Source: Hymenobacter canadensis
GTDB taxonomy: Bacteria > Bacteroidota > Bacteroidia > Cytophagales > Hymenobacteraceae
Assembly: GCF_027359925.1 (NCBI RefSeq)
Contig: NZ_CP114767.1
Location: forward strand, 3,956,501-4,020,500
Direction: 5' to 3'
DNA: 64,000 nucleotides
The position numbers and the translations under genes were made by a program. This document shows positions 44,234 to 51,631 of this stretch, piece after piece. The notes beneath the pieces were generated by a model, which was given only the letters and a program-made list of their open reading frames with translations, searched no databases and was not told the origin of the DNA. Each line of letters opens with the position of its first letter. Position 1 is the first letter of the stretch.

Positions 44234-44980
44234 ATGAAAGCACTCCGCAAACTTCTGGTCCGCACGCTTGGCTTCGAGCGCTACATTCGTTTCGTGAGCG
44301 GCGTGTACCTGCGGCTGGTGGGCGCAGGCTGGGGCCGGCAGAAATACCCGGAGCTGTTTTTCCTGCAGCAGATCATCAAGCCCGGCTTTGTGTGCCTCGA
44401 TATCGGGGCCAACCTGGGCTACTACTCGGTGGCGCTATCCAAGCTGGTAGGGCCCGATGGGCAGGTGCTGGCTGTTGAGCCGATTCCGGATTTCCAGGTT
44501 ATCTGGCAGGACAACGTGAAGCTGAGCGGCCTCGACAACCTCACGCTGCTGCCCTACGCGCTGGGCAGTGAGAACACCACCGTGCAGATGGGCACGCCCG
44601 AGCGCAACGGCCTGCTCCACCACGGCATGACCAAAGTAGCTTCCAGCAACCCCGACGAGCACTACGCCCGCACCTACGAGGTGCCCATGCGCGTGCCCGA
44701 CGACCTGCTGGCCCACCTGCCGCGGCTCGATTTCGTGAAGTGCGACGTGGAAGGCTTCGAGCACGTGGTATTTGCCAACATGCAGGCCACGCTACGCCGG
44801 TTCCGGCCGCTCATCCAGACTGAGCTCAACGGGCTGGATAACCGCCGCGCCGTGGTGGCTACTCTGGCCGAGCTGGGCTACAAACCATTTGTGCTGTCGG
44901 AGCGTTCTGAGTTGGTACCGTGCACCGAAACCCAGCTCAACAGCGCCGTCACGGCCGATTTCTACTTTCAACCCGCCTAA
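44234..44980 (+). CDS. FkbM-family methyltransferase
   Basis: The protein uses S-adenosylmethionine to methylate a hydroxyl group, often on sugars. The ATG opening MKALRKLLVRTLGF gives 248 residues. The cofactor motif is VCLDIGANLGYYSVALSKLVG (about residues 55-75), with EPIPDFQVIWQDNVKLSG as the ribose-binding segment and DFVKCDVEGFEHVV as the typical FkbM motif. A CATCTTTG element just before the start nearly matches the -7 box. The gene is followed by DUF4834 after 14 bases. The target is unknown. Confidence 0.93.
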   Translation: MKALRKLLVRTLGFERYIRFVSGVYLRLVGAGWGRQKYPELFFLQQIIKPGFVCLDIGANLGYYSVALSKLVGPDGQVLAVEPIPDFQVIWQDNVKLSGLDNLTLLPYALGSENTTVQMGTPERNGLLHHGMTKVASSNPDEHYARTYEVPMRVPDDLLAHLPRLDFVKCDVEGFEHVVFANMQATLRRFRPLIQTELNGLDNRRAVVATLAELGYKPFVLSERSELVPCTETQLNSAVTADFYFQPA

Positions 44981-44994
44981 CTCCCGGCTTTTCT

Positions 44995-45282
44995 ATGTTC
45001 ATCAAAATCCTGCTGGTCTTTCTGGTTCTGGCGTTGGTGGTGCGCTTTGTGCTGCCGCTGCTGATGCGGTATCTGGTAGTAGGCTTTCTGCAGAAGCAGG
45101 CCCGCCGCCACGCCCAGCAGTTCGGGGGCGCGCCCTTCGGTGGCGCCGCCCCGCCGCCCCCCGGCCGCGAAGCACCCGGCCAAGTCCACATCGACTACGT
45201 GCCACCCACGCCGCGCCGCGCCAAGGACGAGCCCACCGAGTTTAAGGGCGGCGAGTATGTGGATTTCGAGGAAGTGAAGTAG
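44995..45282 (+). CDS. DUF4834-family small membrane protein
   Basis: The 95-residue protein opens MFIKILLVFLVLALVVRFVLPLLMRYLVVGF, a single strongly hydrophobic N-terminal helix. A basic stretch (QKQARRHAQQ), a Gly/Pro-rich linker and the conserved C-terminal FKGGEYVDFEEVK follow. This end motif is the mark of DUF4834, found across Bacteroidota; its role is unknown. It is probably co-transcribed with the FkbM gene, 14 bases upstream. Confidence 0.82.
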   Translation: MFIKILLVFLVLALVVRFVLPLLMRYLVVGFLQKQARRHAQQFGGAPFGGAAPPPPGREAPGQVHIDYVPPTPRRAKDEPTEFKGGEYVDFEEVK

Positions 45283-45296
45283 CTGTAGTTGCCCAT

Positions 45297-45465
45297 GAGC
45301 CCCGGCGGGGCGGCATATTGGTAGCAGCAACAGTCATTGCAAATACAAAAGCCCCAGCGGGGCGACACCTTATCCACACAGATAAGGTGTCGCCCCGCTG
45401 GGGCTTTGATTTTCTTGCTTATACCTTATTACTATCAATATGCCGCCCCGCTGGGGCTTGCGGCT
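45297..45465. repeat. Nested palindromic repeat (REP-like, GCCCCRGCGGGGCG core)
   Basis: The inner hairpin has two perfect 26-base arms (45348-45373 and 45382-45407) with an 8-base loop. It ends in AAA/TTT, so it can terminate transcription in both directions. An outer pair of near-perfect 22-23-base repeats (about 45297-45320 and 45438-45460) shares the GCCCC(A/G)GCGGGGCG core and the word CATATTG. Four copies of the core thus occur in 170 bases. The layout resembles REP doublets mobilised in trans by RAYT transposases; no such gene is in the window. Confidence 0.88.
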
Positions 45466-45499
45466 TCCTCGCAATGGCAAATTAAGCGCTGACTCGCCG

Positions 45500-48124
45500 C
45501 TAAAACCCGATGCCAACCCGCAGGCCGGTGCCCACGCGCTGGCCCGACTGCAGGCCGGTATAGAAATCTATGCGCAGCACCTTGAAAACGTGCTCTACGC
45601 CCACGCCCAGCTCCAGGTAGTGGCCGGCCTGGGCCGTGGTGAGGTAGTTGAGCGAGGCCACTTCCTGCCACTTCAGCCTACGCAATAGCGGAATTTTGTT
45701 GAGGAAGAAGCCGTTGAAATGGTGATTGTAGTGCGCTTCCAGGAAGGCCCGCCGCGTGCTGAACCGGTAGTAGTCGAGCAGCTGGAACTGGCTGAAGTCG
45801 GCGGCTAGGTAGGTGCGGTTGCCGCTGAAGTGGCGGTAGTCCATAAACGCGAGCTGCGGCCGGCCCACGAAGCCGCCGGCCGCCACCCGGTAGCTGCTGG
45901 TGCCCAGCAGCCCCAGCCCAATAGTCTGCCGAATGCCGGCTTCCAGCAGCGTATAGCGTACATCGGAGCCCAGCACCCCGCCGATGCCCTGCCGCCAGAT
46001 GCCCGTAAACGTCGGCGACTTCGAGCCCAGGTTGACCTTGCCATTGGGGCGGGTGATGTAGCGCTGGCCGGGCCGGAACGACGCTTCCAGCGTGAAGCCC
46101 AGCGCCTGGCTGCGGCCGAAGCTGGTGCCGCCGGGCAGCTCTTCGGCCACCGGATCGTTGGGCGTGAAGGCCACGCCGGGCCGGTCGCGCCATAGTTCGG
46201 TGGTGGTGTTTTCCAGCTCCCGCCGCTCGTAGTAGCTCAGGGTGCCTTCCAGCGTCAGGCCGTTCAGCACCTCGGCCTGGTAGCCTAGGCGGGCCCCGTC
46301 GCGGCGGTAGGTTTTGGCGTAGTTGCGGTTGTTGAGTAGCGTGTACGTGGTGTTGATGAAGGGCGTGAGCTGCGTGTTGGGGTCGAAGTTCTCGATGGTG
46401 CGCCCCACCTGTCCGCTCAGACGGGCCAGCCGCACGGCATCCAGCTGCCAGACGGCTGCCACACTCGGGCTCAGCAGCTTGTTGCTGAACCCGTAGCGCA
46501 GCGCCGGCGTGATGGAGTAATACCGCCGGTCGTCGGTGCGCTGCAAGAAAGTGGCCTCCGGATTCAGCACTGTGCCTTCCACCGTGTTGTAGTGCAGGAT
46601 GTTGAACACCGGCGCCACCGACCACGTTTGTTTGCGGAAGCTGTTGGCATAGGAATAGCCGGTGAGCAGCAGCTTGCCGGCACTCACTTCGTTGCGCACC
46701 CGGTCCAGCGAGTCCTGGTAGGGCCGCGAGTTGCGCAGCACCTCAGTGCTATCCTTTACGGTGTAGTCCTTCTGCTCTTCTGCCGTGAGCGGAATCGGGC
46801 GAATGTTGTCCCAGTAGCTGGAATCCCGCTCGTTCACGCCTTTTTCCACCAGCATTACCTCTCCGCGCTTCAGCTGCCCGATGCTCAGGTTGGCGGTGTC
46901 GCGCTCGGCTAGCTTGGCCTGGCGGCGCACTTCGCGGTTCAGACCGCTGAGCTGCGGCTTCTGGCGCCGGATGTCGGCGGCGGTTTCGCGCGTGACAGGA
47001 GCATCGGCGGGCTCGGGCGTGGCGGGTAGAGCCGTGGGGGCGGGGCGGTTGGGGTAGGTGGGTTGCACCCGGTAGTTGCTGAGCACGGCCGTCAGGTAGC
47101 CGTTGCCCTTGAAGCCAAACGCCGTGAAGCCCACCGTAATCTTCTGCGACTGTACCACCCACACATCCGACGGGCCGGGCGCAGGCGCAAACAGCTGCTC
47201 GATGTGGAAGCTGTCGACGTAATCAAGCTGGGCGTTTTTGTCGAGGTACAGCGACACGGAATGCAACCGCCAAGTGCCATCCACGATGTAGATGTGGCCC
47301 GAGGAAAACACGGGGTCGGTGCGGCGGCGTGGCGTCACCCGAATTTTGTGCACCAGCACGCCGCCCTGCTGGCTGCTGCCTTCCAGTTCGTACTTGTAGA
47401 ACAGCAGGGCCCCGTCGGCAATCGGCGACACAAAGCCGCGCTCCGAGAAGCCGCTTTTCAGTACGTTGTCGTAGAAATTGAGGCCCGCGCCGCGCCCGGC
47501 CCGGTTGAAGCTGATGCCTTTGGCGTCGCCGCTCACGCGCGAGGAAATCATGCGCTCCTGCACCACGTTGGGCTGCCGGAAGCTCAGCTCCGACACCGAC
47601 TCCGAGAGGTAAAAAATGCCCGGCTTGAAGTCGGGCCCGATCTTGACGAGTCCCAGAATCTTGCCCGGCACCTCCAGAAACCGGCCCAGCGCCTTGATGT
47701 ATGTGCGGGCCTTGAAGGCGGCCACCTCGCGGCGGTGGTAGCGCCGCCACTGCTGGGCCTGCTGGATGATGGCGTAGGCCGGGTCGCGGTCGGAGGCGCG
47801 CACCACCACTTCGCGCAGCTTATAGCTTTCGGGCTCCAGCGTCACGTTGAGGGTGAGGGCCGTGTCGCCGCCGGCTACGCGGATGCTTTCAATGCGCGGC
47901 TTGTAGCCCACGTACTGAAACACCAGCTCGTACTGGCCGGCCGGCAAACGCAGCTGGTAGTTGCCCTGCTCGTTGGTGGCGGTACTGGTGGTAGTGGTGC
48001 GCACGGCCACATTGGCAAAGGCCAGACCGGCGCCGGCGGCATCGGCCACGCGGCCCCGCACTACGCCGCCGCGGGCAGCGCCGGCAACCAATAATAGCAA
48101 TAGAAACAGGTAGAAACGGGGCAT
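45500..48124 (-). CDS. DUF5686 outer-membrane protein with carboxypeptidase-regulatory domain
   Basis: I start at the ATG opening MPRFYLFLLLLLVAGAARG, which is a proper signal peptide; the frame is open upstream but lacks such a signal. Residues about 21-110 form the carboxypeptidase-regulatory domain (VVRGRVADAAGAGLAFANVAV, LPAGQYELVFQYVGYK). The DUF5686 region follows (DPAYAIIQQAQQWRRYHRREVAAFKARTYIK). The remaining about 700 residues look like a beta-barrel with aromatic-rich strands (YYSITPALRYGFSNKLLSPS) ending GTGLRVGIGF with a terminal Phe. The total is 874 residues. Function unknown; outer-membrane location is a firm inference. Confidence 0.88.
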   Translation of the reverse strand: MPRFYLFLLLLLVAGAARGGVVRGRVADAAGAGLAFANVAVRTTTTSTATNEQGNYQLRLPAGQYELVFQYVGYKPRIESIRVAGGDTALTLNVTLEPESYKLREVVVRASDRDPAYAIIQQAQQWRRYHRREVAAFKARTYIKALGRFLEVPGKILGLVKIGPDFKPGIFYLSESVSELSFRQPNVVQERMISSRVSGDAKGISFNRAGRGAGLNFYDNVLKSGFSERGFVSPIADGALLFYKYELEGSSQQGGVLVHKIRVTPRRRTDPVFSSGHIYIVDGTWRLHSVSLYLDKNAQLDYVDSFHIEQLFAPAPGPSDVWVVQSQKITVGFTAFGFKGNGYLTAVLSNYRVQPTYPNRPAPTALPATPEPADAPVTRETAADIRRQKPQLSGLNREVRRQAKLAERDTANLSIGQLKRGEVMLVEKGVNERDSSYWDNIRPIPLTAEEQKDYTVKDSTEVLRNSRPYQDSLDRVRNEVSAGKLLLTGYSYANSFRKQTWSVAPVFNILHYNTVEGTVLNPEATFLQRTDDRRYYSITPALRYGFSNKLLSPSVAAVWQLDAVRLARLSGQVGRTIENFDPNTQLTPFINTTYTLLNNRNYAKTYRRDGARLGYQAEVLNGLTLEGTLSYYERRELENTTTELWRDRPGVAFTPNDPVAEELPGGTSFGRSQALGFTLEASFRPGQRYITRPNGKVNLGSKSPTFTGIWRQGIGGVLGSDVRYTLLEAGIRQTIGLGLLGTSSYRVAAGGFVGRPQLAFMDYRHFSGNRTYLAADFSQFQLLDYYRFSTRRAFLEAHYNHHFNGFFLNKIPLLRRLKWQEVASLNYLTTAQAGHYLELGVGVEHVFKVLRIDFYTGLQSGQRVGTGLRVGIGF

Positions 48125-48253
48125 GGAGTAGGTTGGAATGGATGGCTCCAAGATAGATAGAATAGGCAGGCAATAGGTTGTGCGAGGCCGTAAACGGGGG
48201 GCGTTTTCGACCAAGCTAGGGGGCTTTTCGACCAAAATCCCAGGCTGCCGCTA

Positions 48254-49138
48254 CTACGCGGCTATTTCTTCCACCACCGGCAATGGCCGCCGGGCCTGCC
48301 GGTAGGCGTAAGCGGCGTTCAGGGCCACGCCCAGCAGCACCAGCGCCATGCCCAGGTAGGAGGGAAGGCCGAAGGTTTCGCCGAAGAACGTGTAGCCCAG
48401 CCCCAGCGCGTACACCAGCCCCAGGTAGTCGAGGCTGCTGATGGAGGCCAGCGAGCCGGCCTGGTAAGCCTTGGTTTTGTACACCTGCGACACTTGCGTG
48501 AGCAGGCCGATGAGCAGCAGCAAACCCCAGTCGTGCCAGCCGACGGGCGTGGTCCAGCGCAGCAGGCAGTAGGCAGCGCAGAACGGCAGCACCACCAGCT
48601 GCGAGTAGAGCACCGTCACGAGCGGGTGGGCGCGGTTGCCGAGGCGGCGGATGGCATTGTAGGCCAGCCCGGCGCACAGCCCGGAGGCCACGCTCAGGGC
48701 CAGATACAGCGGCGCGATGCGTGTATCCACGCCTTTCACCACCACCACGCCCGCAAACGACACCAGGAAAAACACCCACTGCCAGGGCCGCACCTGCTCC
48801 TTCACCAGAAAAATTCCCAGAATAGCCGTGAATATCGGGGCCAGGTACTGCAGCGTAACGGCCGAGGCCAGTGGCAGCACTTGCAGGGTGTAGAAGTACA
48901 GCGCCAGCCCCAAAGCCCCTGTCGCGCCGCGCGAAACCAGGTAGAAGCGCGTGCCCGGCTCGCCCCAGGGCCGCACCCGCAGCTGCCGTAGCGCGCCGTA
49001 GCTGAGCGCCAACGACAGCACTGACCGGAAGAAAATAATTTCCAGTGGCGGCAGGTGGGGCAGCATCTTCACGCACACATTCAGTAGCGCAAATGCCAGG
49101 GTGCTGAGCAGCATGTAACGGACGCCGGGCGTGAGCAT
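48254..49138 (-). CDS. EamA/DMT-family transporter
   Basis: The DMT superfamily exports or imports small metabolites. The start opening MLTPGVRYMLLSTLAFALLN gives 294 residues; a 12-codon longer version is possible. Ten hydrophobic segments form two EamA repeats; LASAVTLQYLAPIFTAILGIFLVKE and ASISSLDYLGLVYALGLGYTFFGE are the conserved late helices of each repeat. Substrate unknown. It precedes the DUF5686 gene with a 129-base gap. Confidence 0.9.
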   Translation of the reverse strand: MLTPGVRYMLLSTLAFALLNVCVKMLPHLPPLEIIFFRSVLSLALSYGALRQLRVRPWGEPGTRFYLVSRGATGALGLALYFYTLQVLPLASAVTLQYLAPIFTAILGIFLVKEQVRPWQWVFFLVSFAGVVVVKGVDTRIAPLYLALSVASGLCAGLAYNAIRRLGNRAHPLVTVLYSQLVVLPFCAAYCLLRWTTPVGWHDWGLLLLIGLLTQVSQVYKTKAYQAGSLASISSLDYLGLVYALGLGYTFFGETFGLPSYLGMALVLLGVALNAAYAYRQARRPLPVVEEIAA

Positions 49139-49297
49139 GGAGCAAGATAAGAAGTTGCGGAAGCTGCCAGCCACGCCGCCGATAATTCGTCAGCCTAAAA
49201 AGCAGCAACCTGTTTCGAGCTGGCAGAACGATTCGGGCGGCGCGGGTGTCGTAAGTTGCCGGCCCGTTGGGCGGGATTTTGCCCTTTGCTAGCTGCT

Positions 49298-49807
49298 ATG
49301 AACTCCTTCGAGAAGAAAAAGAAATTCTACACCCCCGCCGAGGCTCTGCAGAAGATTGCCGCCTTCTGCGCCTACCAGGAGCGCAACCAGAAAGAGGTGG
49401 AAAGCAAGCTGCGCGAGTACGGCCTCGACGAAGATGAGGCCGGCGAAATTATCATCAAACTAAGCCGCGAAAATCTGCTCGACGAGGAGCGCTTCGCCAA
49501 AGCCTACGTGCGCGGCCACTACCGCACCAAGAAGTGGGGCCGCCGCCGCATTGTGCAGGAGCTGAAGCAAAAGGGTATTTCCGACTACTGCATCAAGTCG
49601 GGCCTCAAGGAAATCGACGGCGACGAGTACTACCAGAACCTGGTGGACGTGCTGGAAAAAAAGGACCGCCAGGAAAAGGAGCGCAACCCGCGCCTGCGCC
49701 GCCAGAAAATTCAGCTCTTCCTCACCGGCAAAGGCTTCGAGCAGGACCTGATAAAAATGGCCCTCGACGACCTGGGCAAAGCTCCGGAAGAGGACGACGA
49801 CGAATAG
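49298..49807 (+). CDS. recX: RecX-family regulator of RecA
   Basis: RecX binds RecA filaments and inhibits them. The ATG opening MNSFEKKKKFYTPAEALQK gives 169 residues. Three helical repeats are visible: EALQKIAAFCAYQERNQKEVESKLREYG, LLDEERFAKAYVRGHYRTKKWGRRRIVQELKQKGIS, and RRQKIQLFLTGKGFEQDLIKMAL. The acidic C-terminus (APEEDDDE) is common. recA is not adjacent. A repeat element follows 13 bases after the stop. Confidence 0.93.
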   Translation: MNSFEKKKKFYTPAEALQKIAAFCAYQERNQKEVESKLREYGLDEDEAGEIIIKLSRENLLDEERFAKAYVRGHYRTKKWGRRRIVQELKQKGISDYCIKSGLKEIDGDEYYQNLVDVLEKKDRQEKERNPRLRRQKIQLFLTGKGFEQDLIKMALDDLGKAPEEDDDE

Positions 49808-49820
49808 AACGAACGAAAAA

Positions 49821-49888
49821 GACCGTCATGCGGAGCGAAGCATCTCGCCAGTGGCAACTGGCGAGATACTTCGCTCCGCATGACGGTC
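49821..49888. repeat. Palindromic repeat element (GTCATGCGGAGCGAAGC type)
   Basis: Two 32-base arms (49821-49852 and 49857-49888) pair with one mismatch around a 4-base loop. The core CGTCATGCGGAGCGAAGCA is of a kind I recall as very frequent between genes in Hymenobacter. It sits between the convergent recX and DUF4230 genes. It may act as a bidirectional transcript end or be a non-autonomous mobile palindrome. Confidence 0.85.
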
Positions 49889-49905
49889 CTGAGTATCGTT
49901 CTGTT

Positions 49906-50541
49906 CTACCGTTGCGCCGGCCGTAGCGGGTTCTGCATTTGCTTGGTGAGCACCACGCGGCGGCCGGTCATGGTTTCGAGCATGGGGCGCAGGATCTGCT
50001 GGGCGTTCTGCTCGGTCTGGGCCAGAATGCCCGATTGCAGGGCGGCGCGGCGCACGTTGGCTTCGGCGTACTTGTAGCCGGCATCCACCAGCTCGGCATC
50101 CTGAAAAAAGCCGTTTTCCACGCTGAATACGCGGCTCTGGCTGTGGTCTACCTGCCAGGTGCACAGCTCGGCGGCGGGCAGCGCCACCCGCACCACCGAG
50201 TCGCCTTCAAACACTACGTCTTGGGCGCGCACCTTGCGCAGATCCAGGCAGCCGATGGCGTTGCCGGCCACAATGAGGGCCACTTTGGCGTCGGGCAGAA
50301 AGCGGTAGGTGCTTTTCTTGTACTCCACCACGTCCTTGAACTGGTAGCGCACCAGCTCCAGCCGGCCCAGGCTTTCCACTTTCTGCAGCACCGTGTTGTG
50401 CGTGACTGTGACGCGTGGTGTGGGGTTGAGCGGGTTTTCCAGCTCGCTGAGGGCCGGGCCGATTTTCGTCCAGAGAAACCAGCCCAGCCCCAGCAGAAAC
50501 AACAGCGGCAGCAAACGGCGAATCAGGAGGGGCAGCGACAT
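49906..50541 (-). CDS. DUF4230-family protein
   Basis: The 211-residue protein has one N-terminal hydrophobic helix (LLPLLFLLGLGWFLWTKIG) and a soluble C-terminal domain. The family pattern is seen in VTHNTVLQKVESLGRLELVRYQFKDVVEYKK and VALIVAGNAIGCLDLRKV. The hydrophobic helix is an anchor or uncleaved signal, with the domain outside the cytoplasm. Function unknown. It converges on recX through a palindromic repeat. Confidence 0.82.
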   Translation of the reverse strand: MSLPLLIRRLLPLLFLLGLGWFLWTKIGPALSELENPLNPTPRVTVTHNTVLQKVESLGRLELVRYQFKDVVEYKKSTYRFLPDAKVALIVAGNAIGCLDLRKVRAQDVVFEGDSVVRVALPAAELCTWQVDHSQSRVFSVENGFFQDAELVDAGYKYAEANVRRAALQSGILAQTEQNAQQILRPMLETMTGRRVVLTKQMQNPLRPAQR

Positions 50542-50580
50542 GCAAAGCAGGAATTAGAGGAGCAGTAGCCGCCGTATACG

Positions 50581-50606
50581 CGAAACCGGCCGGTTGCGCC
50601 GGCCGG
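50581..50606 (-). terminator. Terminator of the ACC-deaminase-family gene
   Basis: A CCGGCCGG-TTGCG-CCGGCCGG hairpin is followed on the minus strand by TTTCG. It begins six bases after the stop codon of the minus-strand gene. Confidence 0.65.
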
Positions 50607-50611
50607 CCCCG

Positions 50612-51520
50612 CTAGTGCCCAGCCGGCCACCACGCGCTAAGGGCCCCGAACCGCTGCCGGAAGCCTGCCCAGCCCTGCAGGCCGCCGGTGTGCACCGCCA
50701 CCACCGTGCTGCCCGGCCGGAAATAGTTCTGCCGCAGCAAATCCAGCACGCCCCACAGCAGCTTGCCGGTGTAAATAGGGTCCAGAAGCACGCCGTGGCG
50801 GGCCTCAAATTCCTGGATGAAGCGCAGCAGCTCCGGCGAAAACCGCGCGTAGCCACCCAGGTGGTAGTCGGTGCGCAGGTCGTAGTTGGGGAAGGTGCGG
50901 CCGGTGGCGGCTTGCGTGAGGGTGTCTATTTCACCGCGCAGAAAGCCACCGTTCTTCAAAGCCGCCACGCCAACGGCCTGCTGGTGCGGCGCCAGGCCCG
51001 TGAGCAGCCCGGCCAGCGTGCCGCCCGTGCCGCAGGCCACGCACAGGTAGTCGAAGTCGGTTTCCGCCTGCAGCTCCGTCACCAGCTCGGCGCAGCCGGG
51101 CAGGGCCAGCGCGTTGGAGCCGCCCTCCGGCACCACGTAGGCCGGGCCGGTTTCCCGGAGTAACTCCCGCAGGAAATCCGGCTCGGCTTTGCGGCGGTAG
51201 GCTTCGCGGCTGAGGTAACGCAGCGCCATGCCATCGGCGGCGGCGCGAGCCAGGGTGGGGTTGAGGGGCGCGGTTTCTTCGCCCCGAATGAGGCCAATGG
51301 TGCGCAGGCCGGTGATGCGGCCGGCGGCGGCCACGGCGGCAATGTGGTTGGAAAAGGCCCCACCAAAAGTCAGCAGCGTATGATGGCCCTGTCGCTGGGC
51401 TTCCGCGAGGTTGTACTTCAGCTTGCGCCACTTGTTGCCGGGTAGCTCCGGGTGCGCAAGGTCGTCGCGCAGGAGAAGCAGGCGGGCGTTGTAGTCGGTG
51501 GGGATTTCCTGGAGGAGCAT
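50612..51520 (-). CDS. 1-aminocyclopropane-1-carboxylate deaminase/D-cysteine desulfhydrase-family PLP enzyme
   Basis: Members either deaminate ACC or break down D-cysteine. I choose the ATG opening MLLQEIPTDYNARLLLLRDDL (302 residues); the frame upstream runs into a repeat element. The PLP lysine lies in GNKWRKLKYNL, followed by TFGGAFSNHIAAVAAAGR. CGTGGTLAGLLTGL is the phosphate-binding loop and VAVHTGGLQG the C-terminal loop. The gap to the upstream YfhO gene holds a long inverted repeat, so the gene is probably transcribed separately. Which substrate is used cannot be decided by eye. Confidence 0.88.
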   Translation of the reverse strand: MLLQEIPTDYNARLLLLRDDLAHPELPGNKWRKLKYNLAEAQRQGHHTLLTFGGAFSNHIAAVAAAGRITGLRTIGLIRGEETAPLNPTLARAAADGMALRYLSREAYRRKAEPDFLRELLRETGPAYVVPEGGSNALALPGCAELVTELQAETDFDYLCVACGTGGTLAGLLTGLAPHQQAVGVAALKNGGFLRGEIDTLTQAATGRTFPNYDLRTDYHLGGYARFSPELLRFIQEFEARHGVLLDPIYTGKLLWGVLDLLRQNYFRPGSTVVAVHTGGLQGWAGFRQRFGALSAWWPAGH

Positions 51521-51526
51521 ACGGGG

Positions 51527-51630
51527 TTTCTCGCAGTGTTGCGCAGTGAAAAAACGCAGTGTCTCGCAGAATTCAGGCGTCAGAACACTGCGCAACACTG
51601 CGTTTTTTCACTGCGCAACACTGCGAGAAA
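51527..51630. repeat. Long inverted repeat with CGCAGTG iterations
   Basis: Two perfect 36-base arms (51527-51562 and 51595-51630) enclose a 32-base loop that repeats part of the arm. The arms are built from the words CGCAGTG and TTGCGCAGTG and contain a six-A run. It starts seven bases before the ACC-deaminase start and ends at the YfhO stop codon, so it fills the whole intergenic space. As a 36-bp stem it should terminate YfhO transcripts, or it may be a mobile palindrome. Confidence 0.9.
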
Positions 51631-51631
51631 T

